Assembly: GCA_963816855.1 (NCBI GenBank)
Contig: CAWFMA010000006.1
Coordinates: 62,001-126,000 of the forward strand
DNA length: 64,000 nt
Direction of reading: 5' to 3'
Origin: DASTFP01 sp963816855
GTDB taxonomy: Bacteria > Verrucomicrobiota > Verrucomicrobiia > Chthoniobacterales > Terrimicrobiaceae
Shown here: positions 8,548-16,156 of the stretch, piece after piece
Position numbering within the stretch: position 1 is the stretch's first letter
How the letters are laid out: every line of letters begins with the position of its first letter
Made by a program: the position numbers and the translations under genes
The notes under the pieces: model-generated
Database searches by the model: none
Seen by the model: only the letters and a program-made list of their open reading frames with translations
What the model was told of the DNA's origin: nothing

Positions 8548-9384
8548 TTGCCGCTCTATTGGAAATCCTTCGGAACGGCGTCGCCCGTTGAAATCGTAAG
8601 CCATCGAGTTCTTTGGTCGGTCATGCTCCTGGCCATTTTAACCGTTGTGTCCGGGCAAGGTCAGGAGACCCGGGAAGTGCTGCGCGACAGCAAGCGCCTC
8701 CTCGTGCTGGCCCTCACCGCGACCCTTCTCAGTGTAAACTGGGGGCTCTTCATCTACGGCGTTCTCTCCGCCCAGGTGGTGGAAACAAGTCTTGGCTATT
8801 TTCTTAATCCACTCGTGAGCATCCTTCTGGCTCTCCTGTTTCTGAAAGAGCGACTAAGCTTGGTGCAAAGCGTGGCCGTGCTTCTGGCGGTTTGCGGCGT
8901 GGCACAATTCGGCTGGTTCCTGGGACGGCTCCCATGGATCGCCCTTTCGCTAGCCTTGACCTTCGGTCTCTATGGTCTCCTAAGAAAAACCATCGCCGTG
9001 AGCCCGCTGGTTGGTCTCTTGATCGAGACCGCGCTCATGGCTCCGCCGGCCCTGGCGCTGGTTCTGATCCTTTCGAACCAGGGACGGGCGGCCTTTGGGA
9101 GCTCGGCAAAGCTCTCCCTTTTGTTTTTCGGCGCCGGGGTCGTGACCACCTTGCCCCTGTTGTGGTTCAACAGCGCCACCAAGCTTCTGCGGCTCTCGAC
9201 GATGGGATTTCTCCAGTACCTGGCGCCCACACTCCAACTCCTCGTCGGAGTGATCGTCTTCCGAGAAGCGTTCACCATGCGCCAAGCCATCTCCTTCGCC
9301 CTCATTTGGAGCGCCATTGCCATTTATCTTGTTTCACTCCTTCGGTCCCGCCGTTTTCCCGATCCGGTTCCGGACGCTGATTGA
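8548..9384 (+). CDS. rarD: EamA/RarD family transporter (N-terminus interrupted by TGA)
   Basis: The open part runs from a TTG at 8548 and encodes 278 residues. LPLYWKSFGTASPVEIVSHR and LSVNWGLFIYGVLSAQVVETSLGYFLNPL are hallmarks of the RarD subgroup of the drug/metabolite transporter superfamily, with about nine remaining hydrophobic helices. RarD relatives move small metabolites across the inner membrane; the substrate is unknown. As it stands the protein lacks its first half-helix because of the upstream TGA, so it may be a recent pseudogene or a sequencing artefact. Its 3' end overlaps the convergent tetR-like gene by 51 bases. Confidence 0.78.
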   Translation: MPLYWKSFGTASPVEIVSHRVLWSVMLLAILTVVSGQGQETREVLRDSKRLLVLALTATLLSVNWGLFIYGVLSAQVVETSLGYFLNPLVSILLALLFLKERLSLVQSVAVLLAVCGVAQFGWFLGRLPWIALSLALTFGLYGLLRKTIAVSPLVGLLIETALMAPPALALVLILSNQGRAAFGSSAKLSLLFFGAGVVTTLPLLWFNSATKLLRLSTMGFLQYLAPTLQLLVGVIVFREAFTMRQAISFALIWSAIAIYLVSLLRSRRFPDPVPDAD

Positions 9385-10044
9385 CCCGAATGCGGCTTGG
9401 TCTCCGCCTTGAGTGTTCGGAGATTTCTTGCTCACGGTGTTCTGAACGCCCTCCAGGAACAGCGCGCAAAAAGCCAGGGAGATCTCGACGCGGTCGCCCT
9501 CCAACGCGTGCCTGGGGAAAAGCTCATTGGTAAGAAAGTAGCTCCTCAGCATTCCGGTGAAGGCTCGCGCCGCGATCGGAACGTTCACCTTACGGAAGCT
9601 TCCTTCCCGGATGCCGCGCTCGATGAGCTGTTCCACCAACCCGGTGAACTTCCTGACGAATTGGTCATAGAAGGCTTCGGCCAAAGCGTGGTTTTCCAGG
9701 GCGCTGTGGTAGTAGAGCCGCAGAAAGATCGGGTCGAAAGCCTCGGCGAATCGCCGCGCAACCAATCTCAGCGCATCCTCGACGGATACATCGCGACACT
9801 CCGCGGCATTGATGAGAAGCGACAGCCTTTCGTCTTGAAGCTTGTCGCGGAGAATCGCCGTGAACAGATCCTTCTTGCCAGGGAAGTGCCGGAAAATTAG
9901 CGCTTCGTTGACCTCGGCCAGCCCGGCGATGGCCGCGGTCGTCGTTCCCTTGAAGCCGCGCGCCGCAAAGAGTTCGCGCGCCGCCGCCACGATACGCTCA
10001 CGACTCGAAAGAGATGCCCGATTACTCGTTGCCGTTTTGCTCAC
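9334..10044 (-). CDS. TetR family transcriptional regulator, likely repressor of the adjacent RND operon
   Basis: The 236-residue protein has a TetR N-terminal DNA-binding domain at residues 12-60: RERIVAAARELFAARGFKGT, then TTAAIAGLAEVNEALIFRHF, ending in FPGKKDLFTAIL. The C-terminal helical ligand domain contains the common pattern GMLRSYFLTNELFPRHALEGD. It is divergent from the efflux operon starting at 10087, only 42 bases away, so it should bind the shared promoter region and be released by a pump substrate. The 3' end overlaps rarD by 51 bases in convergent orientation. The family is certain; target and inducer are inferred from position. Confidence 0.88.
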   Translation of the reverse strand: MSKTATSNRASLSSRERIVAAARELFAARGFKGTTTAAIAGLAEVNEALIFRHFPGKKDLFTAILRDKLQDERLSLLINAAECRDVSVEDALRLVARRFAEAFDPIFLRLYYHSALENHALAEAFYDQFVRKFTGLVEQLIERGIREGSFRKVNVPIAARAFTGMLRSYFLTNELFPRHALEGDRVEISLAFCALFLEGVQNTVSKKSPNTQGGDQAAFGSISVRNRIGKTAGPKE

Positions 10045-10059
10045 CCGCGCTAGCTTTCG

Positions 10060-10075
10060 GTAAGTGTTTGCTTAC
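10060..10075. promoter_or_regulatory. Candidate TetR operator between the divergent regulator and RND genes
   Basis: An inverted repeat GTAAG-6 bases-CTTAC lies in the 42-base divergent gap. It is centred about 20 bases upstream of the membrane-fusion gene start, where a repressor would block both promoters. The arms and spacing suit a TetR dimer. This is assigned on symmetry and location alone. Confidence 0.5.
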
Positions 10076-10086
10076 ACCCTTAAACC

Positions 10087-11268
10087 ATGAAACGGAGAGT
10101 ATCAAGCTGCCTCCTACCGAGCTTCGGGATCGTCTGGCTGGCTCTGGCGGGATGTGGAAAACCGCCCCCCCAGGCGGCGCCGAAGCCCATTCCGGTGACG
10201 GTTGCGGCGCCTGAGGAACGGCCCGTTTTGGAATACGAAGACCTGCCGGGCCGGGTGGCGGCAATCGGAAACGTGGAGGTCAAGGCACGCGTCACCGGGT
10301 TTCTCAATCAGGTGCGGTTCCAGGAGGGCGCGGAAGTGCAGAAAGGCGACCTCCTTTACACGATCGATCCGCGCGAATACCAGGCGGATCTCGATTCCGC
10401 GGCGGCCGCGCTGGAGCAGGCGCAGGCACAGATGGCCCAGGCGCAGTCCGACTATACGCGCTCGAGGCAGCTCAGCACTCAAAGGGTCATTGCCACGCAG
10501 GAGACCGAAAAGCAGGGCACCGCCGTGCTCGCAGCGGAGGCGGCGGTTCGTGCGGACCAGGCCCGCTTGGACAAAGCCAAACTTGATCTGGAGTGGACGG
10601 AGATCCGCGCGCCGATCTCCGGCAAGATCAGCCGCAGCCACGTGACCGAGGGGAATCTGGTAGCGGTTGGCAACACGCTTACGACCATCGTCAGCCAGGA
10701 CCCGGTTTATGTCTACTTCGATGCCCCCGAACGCGTCGTTTTACGGTGGGACAAGCTGGCCAGCGATCAGGCGAGCGGTGAACTCACGACGAGAGCCAGG
10801 GCCTTTGTCGGCCTGTTGAACGAAGAGGGATTTCCTCGGGAGGGGAAAGTCGACTTCTCGGACAACGAGCTCGGGCAGGGAACGGGCACGCTGAAGATGC
10901 GAGCCGTTGTGCCGAATGACGATCGGCGCCTCCGGGTGGGAATGTACGCGCGAGTGCGGTTGACGCTCGACCAGCCCCGCGAGACCCTGCTGGTTCCCGA
11001 GCGTGCCGTGGGCATCGATCAAGGTCAGCGATTTGTCTACGTGGTCAATGGAGACAACAAAGTGGAGTATCGCAAGGTTTCCGTCGGGCAAGTCTTCGAG
11101 GGAAAGCTTGCTATTCTGGAAGGTTTAGCCGGCCGTGACCGGGTGGTAACGGAAGGGCTGCACCTCGTGCGCCCGGGCCAGACGGTTCAACCTGCGGAGA
11201 CCGCGAAAAAAGCTTCGGGAGCTTCAACACGCGAAGCGAGGTCGGCCAAACCTCCCTCGGAATCCTAA
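10087..11268 (+). CDS. RND efflux periplasmic adaptor (membrane fusion) lipoprotein, AcrA-like
   Basis: The 393-residue protein has a lipoprotein signal with lipobox LALAGC (Cys near residue 19), so it should be anchored in the inner membrane facing the periplasm. It has the adaptor order: a lipoyl-like half (ARVTGFLNQVRFQEGAEVQKGDLLYTIDP), an Ala/Gln-rich alpha-hairpin at about residues 100-160, the second lipoyl half (IRAPISGKISRSHVTEGNLV), and beta-barrel and membrane-proximal domains (YARVRLTLDQPRETLLVPE). It joins the RND pump to an outer-membrane channel. The pump gene starts the base after its stop. No outer-membrane factor gene lies nearby, so one must be supplied from elsewhere. Confidence 0.92.
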   Translation: MKRRVSSCLLPSFGIVWLALAGCGKPPPQAAPKPIPVTVAAPEERPVLEYEDLPGRVAAIGNVEVKARVTGFLNQVRFQEGAEVQKGDLLYTIDPREYQADLDSAAAALEQAQAQMAQAQSDYTRSRQLSTQRVIATQETEKQGTAVLAAEAAVRADQARLDKAKLDLEWTEIRAPISGKISRSHVTEGNLVAVGNTLTTIVSQDPVYVYFDAPERVVLRWDKLASDQASGELTTRARAFVGLLNEEGFPREGKVDFSDNELGQGTGTLKMRAVVPNDDRRLRVGMYARVRLTLDQPRETLLVPERAVGIDQGQRFVYVVNGDNKVEYRKVSVGQVFEGKLAILEGLAGRDRVVTEGLHLVRPGQTVQPAETAKKASGASTREARSAKPPSES

Positions 11269-14200
11269 ATGGGCGGCATCCCGCGGTTTTTCATTGATCG
11301 ACCAATTTTCGCGTCGGTCATCGCGATCGTGACGGTTTTTGCCGGCGTCATCGCCCTTTTTAGCCTGCCCGTTGCGCAATACCCGAACATCGTTCCGCCG
11401 ACGGTGGCGGTCACGGCGACCTATCCCGGCGCAAACGCCGAGACCGTGGCCAGTACCGTGGCCGCGCCGATTGAGCAGCAGATCAACGGCGTCGACAACA
11501 TGCTCTATGTCGCCTCGACTTCCACATCCGACGGCCAGATGACCATTACCGTGACGTTCGAACCCGGCACCGACCCCGACACCGCCCAGGTGCTCGTGCA
11601 GAACCGCGTGCAGGCCGCGGAATCCAAACTTCCCGATGTTGTCCGCAATAACGGCGTCGCTGTTCGCAAGCGGTCTCCGGACTTTACCATGGCCGTGAGC
11701 ATGGTTTCACCGGACGGGCGCTACGACGACCTGTATCTGTCGAATTTTGCGCTCCTTCAGGTGAGCGACTACCTGGCGCGCATCAAGGGGGTCGGCGACA
11801 TCCAATTCTTTGGCGCCCGAGACTATTCCATGAGGATCTGGTTGAACCCGGAAAAGATCTCTGCGCTTGGGATGACGGCCGGCGACGTCGTCAAAGCCCT
11901 GCGGGAGCAAAATGTGCAGATCGCGGCTGGCAACGTTGGCGGCCAGCCGGCTCCTGCCGGTTTGGACTATCAGATGACGGTCACCACCCAGGGACGCCTC
12001 CGGAACGCGGAGGAGTTCGAAAACATCGTAATCAAGACGGGCGCGGACGGCCAAGTGGCGCGGCTGAAAGAGGTCGCCAGGGTTGATCTCGGCGCGAAGG
12101 ACTATACGGTGATATCGCGCCTGGACGGCCAACCGGCGATCAACATCGGCATTTTTCAGGCGCCGGGATCCAACGCGCTTGAAATTTCGAGGCGGGTTCG
12201 GGCCGAAATGGAGCACCTCAAGCAGCGTTTCCCGCCCGGAGTCGATTACCGGATCATCTACGACACCACGATGTTCGTGAAGGAGGCCATTTACTCCGTG
12301 CTGGAGACGATCATCGAGGCGTTCCTTCTCGTTTTGGTGGTCGTCCTGGTTTTTCTGCAAAGCTGGCGGTCGACGCTCATCCCGATCATGGCGGTACCTG
12401 TTTCGCTGATTGGCGCCTTCGCCGTGATGCTGGCATTCGGCTTTTCGCTGAATCTGCTTACCCTGCTTGGCCTCGTCCTGGCGATCGGGATTGTCGTGGA
12501 TGACGCCATCGTGGTCGTCGAGGCAGTCGAGCGCCACATGGCGGAGGGGCTTGGTCGGCGCGAAGCGACGATCAAAGCGATGAGCGAAGTCGCCGGCCCG
12601 ATCGTCGCGATCACCGCGGTTCTCTCCTGCGTTTTTATCCCCACGGCGTTCATCCCCGGGCTTACGGGATCGTTTTACCGGCAGTTCGCCCTGACCATCG
12701 CTTTCTCCACGATCCTTTCCATGGTGAACTCGCTCACTCTCAGTCCGGCGATGTGCGCGCTTTTTCTTCAGCCTCCGAATGCCCGCAAGGATTTGCTCGG
12801 GCGAACCATCGACCGACTCCTCGGTTGGTTCTTCCACTTCTTCAATCGCACCTTCGAAAGAACCAAGAACATCTATCTGAAAGTTCTCGAGAGACTGATC
12901 CGGCGGAGTTTCATCGTCCTGGTCCTGTACGCGGCGCTTCTGGTTCTCACCGGCTACATGTTTCGAAAAGTTCCCACCGGTTTCATCCCGGAGATCGATC
13001 AGGGAGTCATCTTCGTTAACGTTGAGCTTCCCGAGGGGGCTTCGCTCGAGCGTACCGAAAAGGTCATGAACCAGATCGAGGGAATCCTGAAATCCACGCC
13101 GGGTATCGCCCACACCATCAATCGCATCGGGAGTTCCATCATCACCCAGGCGACCGCGCCCAACAGCGGCACCGTGATCTGCATTTTCGAGCCGTTCGAA
13201 GAGCGCAAGAAGGATCCGAAGAAGTCCCTTCGCGGTATCCTCTCCGCGATCCAGCCCCGGTTTTCCGAGATCAGGGAGGCCAGAGTCTTGGCGTTTCCGG
13301 CCCCATCAGTTCGCGGCCTGAGCACAACCGGAGGGGTGAAACTCATGGTCCAGGATCGGGAGAGCCGCACACCGGAGGATCTCGAACACGCTCTCCAGGG
13401 GTCGATCAAGGAAGCTCCCTCCCGCAGGGAATTGGATCGCGTTTTTACCCTTTTCCGGGCGAGCACCCCGCAGATCTTTGCAGACATCAACCGCATCCAG
13501 GCCAAGAGTAGAGGCGTGGACGTGAGCGCCATTTCCGAAGCGCTGCAGTTTTACCTGGGTTCGATTTATGTCAACGATCTGACGCTTTTCGGAAAGCCGT
13601 TTCAGGTTACCGCGCAAGCGGACGGGCCATTTCGCGCGCGCGCCGTCGACATCCTTCGCCTGGAGACACGGAACGCCGCGGGCGAAATGGTGCCTCTGGG
13701 AAGCCTTGTTGACTTGCGGGAAATCAATGCCCCATCACGGGTGGTTCGCTTCAACCTCTTCCCGGCCGCGGAACTCAACGCCAACCCGGCTCCCGGATAC
13801 AGCACGGGTCAGACCATCAAAGCCTTGGAGGCGCTGGCCCACGAAACCTTGCCAGCCGGTTACGGTTATGAGTGGACCGAGACCGCGCTTCAGGAACTCA
13901 TTGCGGGAAACAGCGCCCTCTTCGTCTTTCCGATTTGTGTGCTTTTTGTGTTCCTTGTGCTGGCGGCGCTATACGAAAATTGGGCCCTCCCCTTGGCGAT
14001 CATTCTTATCGTTCCGCTGTGCGTGTTGTTTTCTCTAACGGGCATTTCCATTTCAGGCGGCGACAACAACATCTTCACCCAAATCGGCTTCGTTGTCCTC
14101 ATCGGCCTGGCGAGCAAGAACGCCATTCTGATCGTCGAATTTGCGAAAATGATCGAAGAACGTGATGGGAAAACGCCGCTCGAAGCCGCGCTCGAAGCGA

Positions 14201-14463
14201 GCCGTCTGCGTTTGCGACCGATCTTGATGACGTCCTTCGCTTTTATTCTGGGCGTGACTCCCCTCGCGTTGGCCAGCGGAGCGGGTTACGAGCTGCGTCG
14301 CGCGATCGGGACTTCCGTCTTCTCCGGAATGCTCGGCGTGACGGTTCTCGGGTTGTTTCTGACGCCGGTCTTTTACGTCGTGATCCGAAAATTCGGGACC
14401 CGCCGGAGCAAAAAGCCTCCTCCAAAGCCAAGGCCCGCCTTGGAGCCGCTCGCAGCGGCCTGA
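11269..14463 (+). CDS. RND multidrug efflux permease, HAE1 family (AcrB-like)
   Basis: At 1064 residues it is full length for AcrB/MexB-type proton-driven drug exporters. It opens with FFIDRPIFASVIAIVTVFAG, shows the pore-domain consensus YPNIVPPTVAVTATYPGANA, and carries the proton-relay Asp pair in TM4 (VVDDAIVVVEAVERHMAEG) and the TM10 Lys (LASKNAILIVEFAKMIEERDG). It works as an inner-membrane trimer with the adaptor encoded immediately upstream and an outer-membrane channel. Drug specificity cannot be predicted. It is probably repressed by the divergent TetR protein. A sigma-54 regulator gene follows 24 bases later. Confidence 0.94.
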   Translation: MGGIPRFFIDRPIFASVIAIVTVFAGVIALFSLPVAQYPNIVPPTVAVTATYPGANAETVASTVAAPIEQQINGVDNMLYVASTSTSDGQMTITVTFEPGTDPDTAQVLVQNRVQAAESKLPDVVRNNGVAVRKRSPDFTMAVSMVSPDGRYDDLYLSNFALLQVSDYLARIKGVGDIQFFGARDYSMRIWLNPEKISALGMTAGDVVKALREQNVQIAAGNVGGQPAPAGLDYQMTVTTQGRLRNAEEFENIVIKTGADGQVARLKEVARVDLGAKDYTVISRLDGQPAINIGIFQAPGSNALEISRRVRAEMEHLKQRFPPGVDYRIIYDTTMFVKEAIYSVLETIIEAFLLVLVVVLVFLQSWRSTLIPIMAVPVSLIGAFAVMLAFGFSLNLLTLLGLVLAIGIVVDDAIVVVEAVERHMAEGLGRREATIKAMSEVAGPIVAITAVLSCVFIPTAFIPGLTGSFYRQFALTIAFSTILSMVNSLTLSPAMCALFLQPPNARKDLLGRTIDRLLGWFFHFFNRTFERTKNIYLKVLERLIRRSFIVLVLYAALLVLTGYMFRKVPTGFIPEIDQGVIFVNVELPEGASLERTEKVMNQIEGILKSTPGIAHTINRIGSSIITQATAPNSGTVICIFEPFEERKKDPKKSLRGILSAIQPRFSEIREARVLAFPAPSVRGLSTTGGVKLMVQDRESRTPEDLEHALQGSIKEAPSRRELDRVFTLFRASTPQIFADINRIQAKSRGVDVSAISEALQFYLGSIYVNDLTLFGKPFQVTAQADGPFRARAVDILRLETRNAAGEMVPLGSLVDLREINAPSRVVRFNLFPAAELNANPAPGYSTGQTIKALEALAHETLPAGYGYEWTETALQELIAGNSALFVFPICVLFVFLVLAALYENWALPLAIILIVPLCVLFSLTGISISGGDNNIFTQIGFVVLIGLASKNAILIVEFAKMIEERDGKTPLEAALEASRLRLRPILMTSFAFILGVTPLALASGAGYELRRAIGTSVFSGMLGVTVLGLFLTPVFYVVIRKFGTRRSKKPPPKPRPALEPLAAA

Positions 14464-14487
14464 AACCGTCCACGCCAAAGTGGTGCC

Positions 14488-15807
14488 ATGCATGTTCTGG
14501 TCGTCGACGACGAAAGAAATATCCGGCGAACGTTTTCCCTGGTCCTGGAGTCGATGTCTCACCAGGTTTTCACGGCGTCGAATGGCCGGGAGGCGCTCGA
14601 AGAATTGCGCCGGAATCATTACGACGCAGTTTTTCTTGATCTTAAGCTTAGCCAGGAAAGCGGTCTCGACGTGCTCGAGGAGATCGTCCGCTTAAGTCCC
14701 CGGACATCCGTGGTGATCGTTACCGCTCACGCCTCGGTCGAGACTGCTGTCGAGGCGATGAAGCGGCGCGCGTTCGACTATTTGCCGAAACCCTGCACCC
14801 CCGACCAGGTTCGCCACATCCTAAACAATATCTCACGCACCAAAAACCTCGAGCGACGTGTGGCAGAGCTGGAATCGCGATTGATGGCCAGTGCGCCGGA
14901 GGCCGAGATCTCCACCGAGTCACCTGCGATGCGCAAGGCCCTGGACGTGGCTTTCAGGGCGGCCCACAGCGATGCGACGATCCTCCTCCTGGGAGAAAGC
15001 GGCACTGGCAAAAGTGTCTTGGCGCGGCAGGTGCATCGACGGAGTCGCCGCGCAGAAGGGCCATTTGTCACGGTCAGTTGCCCGAGCCTCACGAGGGAGC
15101 TTCTCGAGAGCGAATTATTCGGTCACGCCAAGGGAGCTTTCACCGGAGCGCATCAGGATACCCAGGGCAAAGTGGCCGCTGCGGATGGCGGCACATTGTT
15201 TTTGGATGAGATCGGCGAGATGCCCCTGGAGGTTCAGGCCAAGCTGCTCCGGTTGCTCCAGGACCGCGAGTATGAGCGGGTCGGAGAAAACAAATTGCGA
15301 CACGTGAATGTGCGCATCATTTCAGCCACGAACCGCGAGCTTTCGAGCGCAGTGAAGGAAGGCACGTTTCGCGAAGATCTGTTCTATCGCCTGAATGTAA
15401 TCTGCGTCCGGATTCCGCCGTTGCGCGAGCGCTTGAGCGACATTGAAAGCCTCGCGAGTTCGCAGCTAAAGTTCCTGGCGTCTCATGCCGGCAAGGAACC
15501 ACGGGCATTTTCGCCGGCCGCCCTGGAAGCTATGCGCAACTATTCGTGGCCGGGCAATCTGCGAGAGCTACGCAACGTGATCGAACGGGCAGTCATTCTT
15601 AGCGACCATGAGCAAATCGAGCCTGGCGACCTTTCGGATATCGTTCAACCGACATCGGAAATCCGCCTCGGCGGCAAATTCAATCTGGAACAAATCGAAG
15701 CTGAGCACATCCGCAAGCTGGTTGCCACTCACAAGACGCTGGAGGAAGTGGCAGATATCCTCGAAATCGACCCCGCAACCCTCTACCGTAAGAGAAAACG
15801 CCTCTAG
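14488..15807 (+). CDS. Sigma-54-dependent response regulator (NtrC/AlgB type)
   Basis: The 439-residue protein has three complete domains. The receiver (residues 1-120) has acidic pocket DDE, phospho-acceptor Asp in VFLDLKLSQ, Thr and Lys in VTAHAS and PKPC. The AAA+ domain (about 145-380) has Walker A GESGTGKS, the sigma-54 contact loop GAFTGA, Walker B GGTLFLDEIGEMP and the R-finger region FREDLFYRLN. The C-terminal Fis-type helix-turn-helix is TLEEVADILEIDPATLYRKRKR. It should open promoters bound by RpoN. It resembles AlgB, whose partner KinB resembles the kinase at 16157. It lies 24 bases after the RND gene, so co-transcription with the pump is possible. Confidence 0.93.
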   Translation: MHVLVVDDERNIRRTFSLVLESMSHQVFTASNGREALEELRRNHYDAVFLDLKLSQESGLDVLEEIVRLSPRTSVVIVTAHASVETAVEAMKRRAFDYLPKPCTPDQVRHILNNISRTKNLERRVAELESRLMASAPEAEISTESPAMRKALDVAFRAAHSDATILLLGESGTGKSVLARQVHRRSRRAEGPFVTVSCPSLTRELLESELFGHAKGAFTGAHQDTQGKVAAADGGTLFLDEIGEMPLEVQAKLLRLLQDREYERVGENKLRHVNVRIISATNRELSSAVKEGTFREDLFYRLNVICVRIPPLRERLSDIESLASSQLKFLASHAGKEPRAFSPAALEAMRNYSWPGNLRELRNVIERAVILSDHEQIEPGDLSDIVQPTSEIRLGGKFNLEQIEAEHIRKLVATHKTLEEVADILEIDPATLYRKRKRL

Positions 15808-16156
15808 CAGATTTGGCTAAGAATCTGTGAAAATTAGAAAGCGCTCGCCCACAGGGTTGCGTGTCTTTTTGGTTTGACCTGCGTTGCTCGGGCGCGACAG
15901 CCGACCGAAGGGAGAGCCTGCCGAAGGCAGCCCGCAGGGCGATGCAAAGCATCGGCAATACGGTGGGGTATTGCCCAATCACATACGCAACTCTCTCATA
16001 GAGAGATCGTTGTCTTTTCATACATAGTTTGGCATGGGACAAGGTGATACGATTCTTCATGATCTATCTCTCTTGTCTAAACTTAGGAACGATTCAGCGC
16101 GCTGCATGAAGATTCAAGGCTAGCCGGGCCCTTGCGGGAATGGCAGGTTTGTACCG
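15808..16156. other. 349-base gap between regulator and kinase, no gene seen
   Basis: A 6-bp inverted repeat (CAGATT/AATCTG) directly follows the regulator stop and might act as a weak terminator; it has no T-run. Three tandem hairpins follow at 15918-15974. The minus-strand reading frame through the gap has no domain and an unusual residue mix (many Arg, Ala and Cys). The right half is AT-richer and holds the likely promoter of the kinase gene. Confidence 0.5.
15918..15974. ncRNA. Three tandem hairpins, possible structured RNA or REP-like element
   Basis: Stems are CTGCC-GAA-GGCAG (15918-15930), CGATGC-AAA-GCATCG (15940-15954) and GCAATAC-GGTGGG-GTATTGC (15955-15974). The second and third abut without a spacer. 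Three perfect stems in 57 bases of non-coding DNA are more than expected by chance. It could be an RNA element, a REP-like repeat or a transposon end. Orientation cannot be decided. Confidence 0.4.

Noticed and set aside
11707..13113. 468-codon minus-strand frame
   Set aside because: Antisense to the first RND pump, with Arg/Asp/His-rich shadow composition.
15680..16060. 126-codon minus-strand frame in the regulator-kinase gap
   Set aside because: It overlaps the regulator gene's DNA-binding domain and passes through three hairpins; composition is not protein-like.
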